Source: Cristatella mucedo (Eukaryota > Bryozoa > Phylactolaemata > Cristatellidae). From it: DNA of 60,000 bases. Positions 9,620 through 21,020 of the stretch are shown here, in pieces; within the stretch, counting starts at the first letter, position 1; each line of letters starts with the position of its first letter. A model generated the notes under the pieces. The model saw nothing but the letters and a program-made list of their open reading frames with translations, was not told the origin of the DNA and ran no database searches. The position numbers and the translations under genes were made by a program. The stretch covers positions 64,001-124,000 of the forward strand of contig WPIO01000162.1 in assembly GCA_009760855.2 (NCBI GenBank), given 5' to 3'.

Positions 9620-10290
9620 AGGGGATAGTTTTGTGACATCCCGTCTCAACTTCTGTAACTAACTGCTTGCTGGTCTACCGGCCTATGCACTCAGCGCTTG
9701 TAGCCGGTGCCAAACACCGCAGCTATGCTTGTCTGTCGTGGGCATCGCTGTTGCCACATCACACCTCTTCTCGCCGACCTGCACTGGCTACCGGTCAAGC
9801 AACGCATTAACTTCAAGGTTTGGTCAATCACTTTTAGGTCCCTTTAGGCTCCATCCTACCTTTTAGATCTACTCCCCAACTGATCTAAGCATTGCACCTC
9901 CTTCTTTCAGGAATCTAACTGAAACCCAATACCTCGTACAAATCTAAAATCTTTTGGAGATCGTGCTTGTAGTTTGTATGCTCCAAGCCTGGAACTCAGT
10001 CCCGACTTGCGTCACGACATCTCCAAACTTGTCCACATTAAAAAAAATATACAAATGCATCAAATTATCGCAGCATTGATTCAGTACCTGCGATTTGTCT
10101 TTTACGTGCTTATGTGTGCTGACACTGTGAGTGCTGCCACCATGTCACCCTTAACTTTTTTTCCAGTTTTGTTTATCACGAATAATACCACTAACCACTA
10201 GATCGTGCTTCCTTTGTAGCAAAGGTAAAATGACTAGAAAGAGACTGAGTTGTCCGAGGGTGATATATCAAATGCATTTCTATTAGTATG
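9620..10290 (+). mobile_element. LINE A fragment, end of ORF2, 3' UTR
   Basis: This plus-strand LINE A runs from a GACATCCCGTCTCAACTTCTG stretch (the SRLDFCNSLL motif area) through CTGCACTGGCTACCGGTCAAG (LHWLPVK, 9779-9799). It continues through the 3' UTR to a degraded ATT-type end near 10290. Frameshifts and stops are frequent. Confidence 0.7.
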
Positions 10291-10449
10291 CATCTTTATT
10301 ATAGATGGTAAACAGCAACATTTTGAGATTTTATATCTGTGATTTAATAATCTTGTTATAGAAGCAAGACTGAGACTTGGTAAGGATTTTCGTATGCTCT
10401 AAAGTAGTCTCTTTATTACTAACTACGGGCAGTCAATCTTGGTCTTTTG

Positions 10450-10985
10450 TAGGCAATGCTCAAGGTTAAGGAAGTAGCAGCTCAGGTTGGCTGTAAAAGA
10501 TGCTTGAAAGTCAACAGCAAGGGATACATTTTGTTGCGTGAGAAAACTGAAACTTGGTTCTACAGTCAAGGACCTGCCGAACAAAAGCTTCTGTCACCAA
10601 CGGTCTTTAAGCGATGGAAAAGAGTAGCTGATTTATTTTCCATAGATAATTTGAGAGCATAATGAAGCTGAAACTTGCACCACAGTTAAGTTATTTATGG
10701 AGGACCCCAGCCGTGGCGGGCCTTGTGGGTGAGTGTAAGAAGTTTGCTCTGTATCGTAAATCAAGTGGCCGCCATTCTAGCTCGGTCAGCAAAGGGAACA
10801 CATCTTCAAACCTCTGGGATTGCTAAACTAGCTATGCAGCCGTATTCATCACCGGCAGCAATGGCCTAATAGCTTTTTTGATAGCTCGGCCCGAATGAGA
10901 TTGCAATAGTCTAGCCGAGACAGAGCTCACGGAGCCAGTTATAATTTTTTGCAATCCCCGTGGAAGACAGCTGGAAGCAAAATTT
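10450..10985 (-). mobile_element. LINE B fragment
   Basis: The minus strand matches LINE B ORF2, from the segment ending ...NSLPQFLSND (near 10550) up to the SRLDYCNSLL region (near 10900). CAAGGACCTGCCGAACAAAAGC at 10567 is the most obvious block. The 10456-10662 frame is an antisense shadow of it. Confidence 0.65.
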
Positions 10986-11572
10986 TGTGCCTAAATTGTA
11001 ACGATTGTGTACTAATCAAAGTAGACCTGTTTGATGAGGGCCTTGAAGAACGGTTACTCTGGACGGCAGACGGTTGGAGATTTCAAAATGGCGTCGTCAT
11101 TCCGTGTGGACCTCCAATGTGGCTTTACAAGGTTACCTCATTCTTTTTTGCTTAAGCGACAGCCAGGACACTAGGACGCACTGTCACACAAGACGAGAAC
11201 TGGCCACAGCGGACCGAGTTATCTGTAGGAAATTACAGTGCAGTTCACAGGCTGGCACTGTGCCGCCGGAGGGCAAATCCTCCGATAGCTCGCCTCTTTG
11301 TCCGCTGGGCGTCAAGTCTGTGCCTCATGGACTAATGGGCCACGGCTCTAGACGATAAGTTAGCAGCTTTCAAGCGCCACCTTCACCTAGCCTGTCCGCG
11401 TTTAGTCGGGAGCTAAGGTCGCAGCAGCTGCTGCTTTCATCGGGCAACAGACAAAGAGGACGAATGAAGTTCGCTGCGAGTTCGCTGGGATGCCCAAAGC
11501 CACGGACAAAAGGCGGTGCGTAGAAGCAGAGCACTGATACTCTGTATGTAAGTATCAACATATATCTATTCA

Positions 11573-11573
<1 letters not shown>
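10986..11573. other. Unassigned
   Basis: No feature is supported. Frames of 67-94 codons around 11074-11573 lack any recognisable domain. Confidence 0.35.
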
Positions 11574-11671
<98 letters not shown>

Positions 11672-11698
11672 AGAGAGAGAGAGAGAGAGACTGATAGT
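11574..11698. repeat. Compound (TA)n-(GA)n microsatellite
   Basis: (TA)n at about 11574-11628 passes directly into (GA)n at 11629-11691, with CT interruptions. Confidence 0.95.
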
Positions 11699-12955
11699 AT
11701 CAGGTCCTGAGCTGCTACTTATAATAATAATATAATAGGAATTCACTTGATAAAGCGCCCTCAGAGAACTTAATCTCTCTCTAGGCGCTTCACATTTGCT
11801 GTAAAGTGAAATGCAATTGAATGGTAAGTCAAATAATTCTTGAAAAACAAACGAGTGAATAATATGGTTAGGGGTGACATGCATAGGGTCAGGATGCAAA
11901 TGCGGTTAGTGGCAGCATGCACAGTGTCAGCATGCATAAGCACATCAAGGAGGAATCACAGGGACCCACTAAATGCTCTACTAAATAGATGTGTTTTTAG
12001 ATTCCTTTTAAATGTGTTCCCGTCAGGGGATGTTCTGACGCAGGTCGGGAGGGAGTTCCAGGCTTTGGGAGCATATGAACTAAATGCACGGTCTCCAAAG
12101 TATTTAAGGTCTGTACGAAGTATTTCCAGACTGTTGGATTACGAAAAGCAGGTGGTACGATGGTTGGCCTGATGGGGTAGTATATCTGACAGATAGGCTG
12201 GAGCCATAGAATGAAGGGACCTAAAAGTGAGCGACAAAACATTGAAGTCAATCCGTTGCTTGACTGGTAGCCAGTGCAGGTAGACGAGAAGTGGTATGAT
12301 GTGGCAACTGCGACGCTCATGAAAAAAGCCTAGCTGCAGAGTTTTGCACCAGCTGCAATCGCCTGATCGCACAGGCTGGTAGGCCAGTAAGCAGTGAGTT
12401 GCAGAAGTCGAGACGGGATGTCACGAATGCATGGACCAACTTAGATGTGATACCTTTATCTAAACAAGTCCGAATTTTAGCAATGTTATGAAGCTGAAAA
12501 TAGGCGGATTTGACTGTGGAGCTGATATGGTCGTCTAACGAGAGGTCGCTATGGAATATGACACCTGGATTTCGAGCTGATTCAACTGGAGATATGCTGG
12601 CAGAGCCAATTTTGAGAGTCAGCCTGTTCAATCTCTGGATCACACTGGGTTTGCCCATAACTAGTGAGCTAGTTTTATCATCGTTTAGTTTTAGAAAATT
12701 TGGTGCCATCCATGTGCGGATGTCATCAATGCATGCAGCTAGTGATGATTCCATGTTACTCACTGCCTCAAATGCTTTCCTGAATCTGGTATGCTTCCCG
12801 CTTTCTCTTTGTTGCGTGAGACAAAGTCTGCTGGCTACCGTATACGTACCAAAAGCCACAAAGGCTTGGAGTGATCAATACAAAACAATCCTGACTAACA
12901 CCCACATAGTCTTTTTGGCTTTGTGGAGTTACAGACGAAGATACCTTACATTAAA
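11692..12955 (+). mobile_element. LINE B 3' end, split by LINE A
   Basis: A plus-strand LINE B 3' end is visible in two pieces. CAGGTCCTGAGCTGCTACTT (11701-11720) and GTTACTCACTGCCTC through the 3' UTR (12755-12955) flank a minus-strand LINE A insertion. The order is the same as in the uninterrupted copy at 26.64-26.85 kb. It ends in CCTTACATTAAAT, a short remnant of the B tail. Confidence 0.75.
11721..12755 (-). mobile_element. LINE A 5'-truncated copy inserted in LINE B
   Basis: The tail (AATAATAATATAATA) is at 11721-11737, the 3' UTR runs to ~12000, and the ORF2 C-terminal portion follows to ~12755. ORF2 pieces on the minus strand include FLKLNDDKTSSLVMGKPSV (12700 area) and the LTLKIGSASISPVESARN stretch, with ...SRLDFCNSLLTGLPACAIRRL further on. 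The long frame 12859-12317 is a chimera: its first ~35 codons are antisense LINE B. Confidence 0.8.
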
Positions 12956-13587
12956 TAGATAGTCATCTCACTCAAACTTCCTAAAGCTGCGTAAACGCCT
13001 GAGTTAAACAAGATGCATCATTAGCAGTCATTTGAAAATTGGAAATGACCCTGAGTGACACTGTGAAAGAACAGAACGTACGGGAGCAACCTTGTCCAAC
13101 CACGAATAAGTGGCTTGTCCAATCTAACAGTTATGTTATCAAGTGTTACAATGGGATCTGATGTTTATAATGTATACCTGTCTCAAGTAGAGATTAAAAA
13201 TACTTCTTCATGCCAATGCTTCTCAAGTTACGGATATCAAGGATCCGGCTTTCCCCGGTGGCCTACATTGAAATCGAACAGATACCGAACAGAGCAGTAA
13301 AAAGAGATGTTCAGCAGGCAATTATCGATATACACATCCTGAAGTCGTTTTGAATTTTATGGTTTACCATTGCATTTCTTCATTAAATATTTGCTGTATT
13401 TCTTGGTCGTGTTAATGATTTCCCCAGTCACAGAAATTTTCTGAGAGCTTCAACGTATATAAATACGTGGTCACAGACTGTTCTTGACTCTCCAAGGATT
13501 TCAGTGTGCCATAATAATCAATATTGTCACATGAAATGATTTTAAATATTTCCACTGTGACAAGGGGACGTTCCATCTGGTTTCTAC
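12956..13587. other. Unassigned, AT-rich
   Basis: No gene or repeat recognised. Confidence 0.35.
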
Positions 13588-13912
13588 AATGTAATGTAAT
13601 GTATCTCCGTCAGTAACTCCACAAAGTCATAAAGACCATGTGGGTGTTACGCAGGAGAGTTTTGTATAGAGCGCTCACAGCCTAAGCGGCTTTCGGTATG
13701 CATTCGGTAGCCAACAGACTTCGTCTCACGCAACAAAGAGAAAGTAGGAAGCATAGCAGAGTTAGGAGAGCAGTTGAGGTAGTGAGTAGCATAGAAGTAG
13801 CAGTTCAGGACCGCTGAAAAAGATGTGCCATAGTCGGCAGTTGGAGTGTAGATGTCGTTGCGTAAGAAGTGTGGAAGCGAGTTCCAAAGTCTAGGACCTG
13901 CCGAGCTAAAGC
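13588..13912 (-). mobile_element. LINE B short copy with tail
   Basis: The tail is (ATGTA)n at 13588-13605, followed by the B 3' UTR block TATCTCCGTCAGTAACTCCAC and the last part of ORF2. A possible 6-bp target duplication, TTCTAC, is at 13582-13587 and 13913-13918. The right copy overlaps a TTCT shared with LINE B itself, so it is tentative. Confidence 0.75.
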
Positions 13913-13918
13913 TTCTAC

Positions 13919-14878
13919 CATAGGATATAAGTCAAATCGAATGGTAAATTCTAGATTTCTGGAACATCCCTCCCATAGCCTTTTTATTTTCTCTCTCTTC
14001 CGATATTCTTCATAGCTCCGGAAGCATTTCTCTAACATTTGCTATATGAAATACACGTTAGCTTGAAATTAAACGATTGACCATTTCATCTTTGGGAATG
14101 TATTAAAATAACCTGTCACCACAGATTTTGTGAGGCAAACGAGAAAGGCCACCAGCATATGGAAGCACTGAAACGGACATGACAGTCTAAAAATTATGAA
14201 TCAATTGAAAACAGTCTGCTGACATTCCTACTGAGACCGCTACATGTATGGGAATTGAGAGAGCTTTTTAAAGTAGCAAGCTTGAACTTATTTCTGTCAA
14301 TCGATGAAGCTTCGCGAAAAGGCTTGAGCTGAGAGCGATTGACATGGGCCACGACAGCATACACGTTCATCATTCACAAACAGGCGTGTAATATTTTTGC
14401 ACTGAACAACTATTTCAGCACTGTTTTAATATTTGCTGCACTGTGTTAACATTTTCTAGGCCAATAATTAGGGAGGCTGTCAATCTAGTAATCTGTTCAA
14501 ATACCGCCACTTTGCTAACTATCGAGGCTATCGACCACTACTCTGATGCTGAAAATTGGTTTCTCTATTTCGAGTATAGGGCTTTTTACGAGCCATGTTA
14601 AACTACTATTTTCGTGGACACGCGCATTTAATTTGCACCTCTAAGTCTCTAACTGCGATTAAAGGTTCAGGATTCACCAGTATTCGTTGGGTGTCGGCTG
14701 AGACTAGCACCATTACGAACTCTGTGTTAAAGACATTGTCCTCTAAAATCAAAAAATGCTGCAACCCTTTGTAAAGTTTATTACGTGTAAGCATGGGATA
14801 TTGGTTATCTCTCAGCTGCAACATTTTTATTCAGGTCGACCGAGCTTTCAGGTATGGACATGGCATAGCTGTCAAGAG
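13919..14878. other. Unassigned
   Basis: AT-rich sequence without a recognised gene, RNA or repeat. Confidence 0.35.
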
Positions 14879-15185
14879 GTTCTGCCCCTAGCCGTAATCC
14901 CGTCCGCCCAGCAGGCACGTGACACGTTCCTTGCCCGGCAACTCACTTTCCGACTGTGAGTCGGAATGTAAGCACGCTATCCACTTTCTTCCCTCTATAC
15001 ACTATGTGTTCTGGAGCAGCGCCCACGACTGCCATTATTAGTATGTACGCTCGCACGCATATGTTGCCTGAATGCGGTATAATACAGCCGTCGTCGACAA
15101 CGCAGCAACTCGCTTGCGGGTGCTTTGCTCTTCGGTGTTCCCTATCACGCGTCCGCAAGCTCCTAAAAATAGGTGAACCTGACGA
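14879..15185 (+). repeat. Direct repeat block P, left copy
   Basis: It matches 20197-20480 in the same orientation. Shared anchors include GGCACGTGACACGTTCCTT/GGCACGTGACGTGTTCCTT, GGCAACTCACTTTC, TGCTCTGGAGCAGC-like sequence, and ATAATACAGCCGTCGTCGACA. The two copies flank the fold-back structure. A degraded coding origin, such as a retroelement gag-like C.{3}C.H segment, is conceivable but not demonstrated. Confidence 0.65.
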
Positions 15186-15596
15186 TTGACTAGGTCAAGC
15201 ATCCTTACTGTCGACTACAACTCGGCGACAAGCCAACAACCACCGACTGGTACATTACGCCCTTCACTAATGTGCTGCCACTGGGCGCTCGTCCACAACG
15301 TCCCTCCCCCCAGCTTCACCTACGTTCTGTCGGCTACGTCTCGACGCCACCGCCGACCAGGTGCTGTCCGTCTCCGACTATGCTGCCACTATGTGCGGCT
15401 CGGAGACTCCTGCCTCAACGTGAGAGCTTCGCGGCTACTATGCAGCCGACTACGGCAGCCGACCGCTGGGTCAAGTACCGAGCTCGACGTCGCCTGACAT
15501 TTTCGTCCGCGCCTGTTGGCTGCGTTCGTCGCACCACTTGGCGTAACGTCGCATGACTCACGCCGGGCGACGGGGGGTCGGGGGTGCTGGAGAGGG
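15186..15596. other. GC-rich spacer between block P and satellite arm
   Basis: It is GC-rich, with frames open on both strands (for example + 15186-15497, 103 aa; - 15750-15415, 111 aa). The right-hand side of the structure lacks an equal stretch. No domain is recognised. Confidence 0.35.
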
Positions 15597-16625
15597 CTCG
15601 ACGAATTTCCGAAATCCACCACAATCCACAGCAATTCACTCTAATTAGGGTAGCAACGACCAGACGTAAGCGTTGCCGAGCTCCAATTTTTCGCTGATAT
15701 TGTAGTACACGTTCAAATTTAACTGTCCACAAAACTTTATTTCGCTGCACACACGCCGCTCACTTATGCTAATGAGTTTTGGGGCTGGACGCCTGTACCG
15801 CAATCCACGGCAATCCACCACAATCCATTCTAGTTCTTGTCAAATCTACCCCAAATCTGCTGCGAACAGCTCTAACAAGTCTGGAATGTCAAAGTAGGCT
15901 ACATACACCATGTACCCAAAAAATGTGTCGCGGTTCCGCTCAGGCTTTCCACGAAGTCCACTCATATAAGATGGCAGTGGCCCAGGCCAATAAAGATATC
16001 CACTTAAATCCACTGCAATCCACTGCATTCCACCATGCAACGAAAGAAATCCTGATCAAAAAGCTTCATTTTGATTGGATTTAACAGCACACTCTGTGGC
16101 AATTGCATTACAAATTTCATTTCAATTAGCACGGCCGTTCTCGTGCCATGCCCTGCAATCGACTGCAGTGGCCGAGCAAATACGGCAATCCATTTCAATC
16201 CACAGAATCCATCTCATACAAAATCGAAATACATTGCGCCGAGCCCCAGTTTGTATTCCATATTGAAGTGAACCATGCTGTGAGCATAACCATGTAAAAT
16301 AAACAAAATTGTGTGATCTCGCACTGTGGCAATAGGCAGCAATTGCCTGAAATGAGCTGGAAAGCTATGGCAATCCATTCTATTCCACTGCAAATCATCC
16401 TCAAATCGCCATCGCGAAGCTCTAATTGACATTGCACATAGGACTAGACTCAGTTCAAAGTGCACCCACAAAGTTTTGCTCTATTGCACCGTGCATTCTC
16501 ATGCAATGAATTGCAAGGGACAGCAACGACCCAGTCCCATACGGCAGTCCACCTCAATCCGCCGAAATCGCCTGCATAATGGTACACAGCGACCAGAAAG
16601 CGTACACTTTAAGCTCTAATTAGTA
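15597..16625 (+). repeat. Fold-back arm, left; ~180-bp degenerate satellite
   Basis: This arm is built of diverged monomers that start at AGCTCYAATT-like motifs near 15688, 15870, 16060, 16233, 16417 and 16611 (spacing 171-194 bp). Each contains several CAATCCAC/GCAATCCA sub-motifs. It is repeated in reverse complement at about 19130-20165 with good similarity end to end. A clear anchor is CCAGAAAGCGTACACT at 16592-16608, against its reverse complement near 19152-19166. Confidence 0.8.
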
Positions 16626-18339
16626 TTTGCCGGACCATTGCAATCAATTGCATTGCATTGTTGTCGAATGATCGAAGAGATTGTAGTGCAATTGTGGAAT
16701 TACACAACAAATAAAACTTAGAGCAACGTGCAATCACTTTTTGAGCTTAATGTGTACGTATTCTGGTCGTTTTTCGGCGAATTTCGGTACATTGATGTAC
16801 TTACCCGGGCTGTTGAGGTCGACTGCAGTTGATTGCTGCTGAATGGCCGGGGCAATTACAGTGAAGTTATGGAAGTACACAATAACCGCCTTAATTTACA
16901 GCAATCTGATGCAAAATGCCTTGAAGTCTGTTTCGCAGTGTTTCAATTTTTGATGCACGTTACAAAGCACACTGGTTAGAGTAACCCACATCATTTTAGG
17001 CAATAGTGCTCGTATAGTATGGGGCAATGCATGGCAATCTACGGCAAGGGCTCGGCTCGAAGCAGCAATCCACTACTATCCATGGAAAGTTGACACTGAA
17101 TTGTCTGCACAAGGAGCCAAGTGCCATCGCATTTCAGATTTCCTTGTGCTAAAAGTGAAACAGTACGCGGCAATTGGCAGTAATGGCAGTGATCAATACC
17201 TAAATCCATGGTAAATCAAAGAGAAATCGGCTGCACCAAGCTCCAATTCTCATTCCACGTAGCATCTCACTATGTGCACACATACTTTCAACCAGCTCTG
17301 ACCATTTAATCTTGAGAAATGCATGGCAACAGGCAGCAATGGCCCTGGTAAATACAGCAAATCATTACGGTCTATGGTATATCACTGCAAAGCGACTGGG
17401 CCAAGATCAAATATATCTTACCTGTCGTAGCCCATTGTGTTGAAAGTGCAATCAAATCCTTTCAACCAATCGGTCACATACAATCGCTAGCCTTGAACGG
17501 CAATCGACAGCAATGTCTTCGGCCAATACCAAAATTCCTGGCGAATAAAAGAAAAATTGGCAGAGAGGAAGCCTCAATTGTCATTCCATATAACATTCCG
17601 CTGCATCCAAGTAAAACCCTGGAATTTTTAAAATGCTTTGTTCGGTAACTGTCAGCAATGCACGGCAATCAACAGCAATGGTAGGGCCGGTAGCGAAATC
17701 CGTGGAAAATCAACAAGATTAGCTGCAATACATTGCAACTCTAACTTCACGTAACATGTACCCGTGTGAGCTCATAATTTTCACCCATGGTACACATTCA
17801 ATCGTCGGTAATGGCCCCTTCAAATACTGCAATCCATAACGGACAGTTAGAAATGCCCCGACAGTTGAAAAGAGAAGCTCCAACTTTTCTTGCGTATTGC
17901 ACTGCACTGCATTAAAAGTGCTGCCATATCATTTTATACAATCGACAAAGGCAAAATCGAGGGCAATGCACGGCAAGCAACGGCAATGGTCCGGTCTCTG
18001 TAGCAATCTGGTTCAAATTTGCTGGAAATTGGCTGTTTGAATTTTTAATGATCTTACTACCTAAAGCTCGCTGTGGGCGTGCATGCTGTCGTTTTTTGCG
18101 TCCAACCATGTGTAATCCAATGGCAATCGACGGCAGTTGCCCGAGACAATACAGCAGTCTATGATTGTCTGTTACAATTACAAGCAAAACCGCTGGTGGG
18201 AGGAGATCGCGTTCTTCTTGTGTAACAGTGTGCTGTACTACCAGTACAACCGCATCCTATCAACCAATCTTAAATATACATGCGAGTGCAACGGGCGGTA
18301 ATCGACGGAAACGGCCTAGGAAAATACGGAAATCTATCC
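16626..18339. repeat. Further diverged satellite monomers, mixed orientation
   Basis: 16740-16900 reads in the orientation of the right arm: the GGCAATTACAGTGAAGTTATG segment recurs at 19071-19091 in the same direction. 16930-18330 returns to the left-arm orientation, with monomer starts near 17238, 17569, 17738, 17877 and 18066. GGCAATCGACRGCAATG-type motifs recur throughout. Confidence 0.65.
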
Positions 18340-18642
18340 GTTGTAAGTGTGCACACTAAACTCTACGGAGTCGTGAGACGTAGGGGTATGGGTCAATCGA
18401 CCGCTCCAGACGAGAGAGACCTCGTGGTTAGCAGAAAAGAACATGTCAGCGGCCCTCAGGGGCCAGGTGTGGTGAGCATTAGATTACCGGGTAGCTTTGA
18501 AACAGCAGCAGTAAGGCGAGAAGCAATGTTAATTAGTATAGCTTCAGGCTCGCACAGCTCTAGTGACGTTAAGGTGAAAATGGTAGACATTTCTTTATCG
18601 TCCTCTACCCGAGGGCTGTGGAGGAAGTTTCCAGGGGTCTGA
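18280..18642 (+). other. Open frame of 120 codons in fold-back spacer
   Basis: This frame begins inside the last satellite monomer and runs into unique sequence. It has no recognisable domain, signal peptide or membrane segment. It is the longest frame in the otherwise repeat-free part of the spacer (18340-18980). A chance frame is the simplest reading. Confidence 0.2.
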
Positions 18643-19129
18643 ACTTTCGGTTTGCAGGTCACTGCCAAGAAATTAGGGGCCTAGTCAGTCGGACAAAGAA
18701 GCATTTTACATTAAGCATACTACATTAGGTATAACATAGCACTTTAAAAAAGTGCGATTTAATACCTACTGTGGACATTAGCTTTGCACAGCCCAGGCGT
18801 GGTTGATTTTAGGCGCATTGCTGAAGATTGCTGTATTGACATGGGCTTTTGCCTTTAATTGCAAAACAGCGACCGAGAGCTGTCATTATCAATGAAATTT
18901 CCTAGGTGCATCAAAGTTAGAGTATATACGAGCAAGAAATATAAATGGGAGCGTCACTCAGCAGCGTTCCGTCTACTTTTAATGTATCGTTATGTATTAC
19001 GTTGACGTACATTTACCTTGACCTACATGGCAGTTGCAGTCGATTGCAGTGCATTGCTGCAGAATGGTCGAGGCAATTACAGTGAAGTTATGCAAGTACA
19101 CAATAACCGAAGAGTAGACCAGCGTGCTA

Positions 19130-20165
19130 TCATGATTAGAGCTTGTAGTGTACGCTTTCTGGTCGCTGTATAGCAGATTGCAGCGGATTTCGGATCTCGA
19201 TTGAGGTGGATTGCCACATGAGACCGGGTCGTTGCAGTCCGTTGCAATTCATTGCATGAGAAGTCGTGTGCACAACGGAACGAAATTTTGTGGATGCACT
19301 TTGAACTGAGTCTAGTGTAATATGCAATGTCAATTAAAGTTTCGCGATGGCGATTTGAGGGTGATTTGCAGTGGAATAGAGTTGATTGCCGTGGTTTTCC
19401 AGCTTTTTCAGGCAATTGCCGCCCATTGACACAGTGCGAGATTGCACATATTTGTTTATTTTACGTGGTTGTGCACACAGCATGGTGCACTTTAATATGC
19501 ATTAAAAACTGCAGCTCCGCTCAATTTATTTCAATTTTGTATGCTGTGGGTTCTGTGGTTTGGAGTGGATTGCAGTATTTGCCCGAGCTACTGCAGTCGA
19601 TTGCAGCACATTGCCCGAGAACGGCCGTGCCAATGCAAGTGAAATTGTTTTAATGCAATGGCTGTAGAGTGGGCTGTCATATGCAATCAAAAAAGGAGCT
19701 TTTATATCAGGATTTTTTCTGTTACACTGTGGAATGCAGTGGATTGTGTTATATTGAGGTATTTGCATGGGTCACTGCCATCTTATTTCAGTGGACTTTG
19801 TGAAATACGTGAGCAGAATCGCACAAAATTTTCTGGCTACATTGTGGGTGTAGCTTAGTTTGATATTCCAGACTTTTTTGAGCTATTGGCAGCAGATTTG
19901 GGTGGAATTGATGAGAACTAGAATGGATTGCAGTGGATGGCTCTGGATTTCGGTACAGGCATTCAGTACCAAAGCTCGTTTGCATAAGTGTGAGTGGGAG
20001 TAGGAACATGCAATTTTCTGGACAGATAAATTCAAACGTGTACACAAATATTAGCAAAAATTGTGAGCTCGGCAACGCTTACACCTGGTCATTGCTGCCC
20101 TAACTAGAGTGGATTGCCATGGATTACGGTGGATTGTAGTGGATTGCTGAAATTCGTCGAACCCA
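19130..20165 (-). repeat. Fold-back arm, right; inverted ~180-bp satellite
   Basis: This is the reverse complement of the left arm at 15597-16625. The outermost bases (ATTCGTCGA, 20151-20159) pair with TCGACGAAT at 15597-15605, and the arm is alignable inward for ~1 kb. TGGATTGCAGTGGAT-type motifs are the reverse complement of the CAATCC motifs of the left arm. Sequence related to 16740-16900 lies just inside it at 18990-19110. Confidence 0.8.
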
Positions 20166-20196
20166 GGGAGCCTTTGTGAGAGTATCATCGCCTTCT

Positions 20197-20480
20197 CCTG
20201 GTTTCGCCCCCAGCCGACGTTCGGTCGGCCTAACGGGCGCCCTCTTTGCTGGCACGTGACGTGTTCCTTTCCGGGCAACTCACTTTCTGCCTGTGCGTCG
20301 GCCTGTATGCATGCTATCAACTCTCTTCTCTTTCTTAAAGCCACGTGCTCTGGAGCAGCACGGACGACTGCTGCTACATCACATAATACAGCCGTCGTCG
20401 ACAGCTCAACGACTCGCTTGTGGGGGCTTCGCTTTTCGTCTCACCACCGTCGCCAGCCCACAAGCCCCGACAGTAAAAGT
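20197..20480 (+). repeat. Direct repeat block P, right copy
   Basis: It is the same sequence and orientation as 14879-15185, but lies immediately outside the right arm, without the GC-rich spacer present on the left. It carries small indels relative to the left copy. Confidence 0.65.
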
Positions 20481-20789
20481 AACTACAACAGAGGTTGGAC
20501 TTATCCGACTGACTTCAATATATAGTCTCTGCAACTTTTAGTGGCGAGGCAATGATTCATGCCAGCCATTAGTAAGCAGGTTAGATCTCGATCGTACCAA
20601 TAGCTTTCGTGTACTGCCAACCGAAGTGAGACTGTATATAGAAACCAAACCAATGTCAGCTAAGAGGAATAACCGGCAAGCCCTAAAGGCGAACTGCCGG
20701 CTATTTCGCAGATATTCTCTAGACCCCATGCAAAAAGCCGTTTGGGAAAGGTTTGGCAGCATGGTACACCTTAGGCAGCTTCAAGGTCA
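20481..20789. other. Unassigned
   Basis: No gene or known repeat is evident. Confidence 0.35.
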
Positions 20790-21020
20790 GCTGGAGGATG
20801 CAAATTGTCAGCAGGCATTTGCACATAGAGGAGGAATCACACGGACCTACTAATAAAATATCGAAAATATGATATTAGTATGGTGCACTAAATAGATGCA
20901 ATTAGTTTCTTTATATATACGGTCAACTCAGGATAGGTCGCGACGCGAGCCGGAAGTGATCTCAACGTGTTGGGAGCGAACAAAGGAAAGACACAGTCTC
21001 AAGAAGACTGGAGATTCATA
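20790..21020 (-). mobile_element. LINE A fragment, degenerate
   Basis: GAGGAGGAATCACACGGACCTACTA (in parts) and CACTAAATAGATGCAATTAG, followed by CAAGAAGACTGG, follow the order of the LINE A 3' UTR/ORF2 end as seen at 11940-12100. An AT-rich insertion lies at about 20850-20878. Confidence 0.5.

Noticed and set aside
12317-12859. 180-codon minus-strand open frame
   Set aside because: It is a fusion of antisense LINE B 3' UTR/ORF2 end with LINE A ORF2 and is explained fully by the nested insertion.
14879-15497. Gypsy-type gag/protease origin of block P and the adjoining frame
   Set aside because: A C-x3-C-x-H segment and a short VDYNSAT stretch are suggestive. However, no zinc knuckle, DTG protease motif, RT or LTR could be shown.
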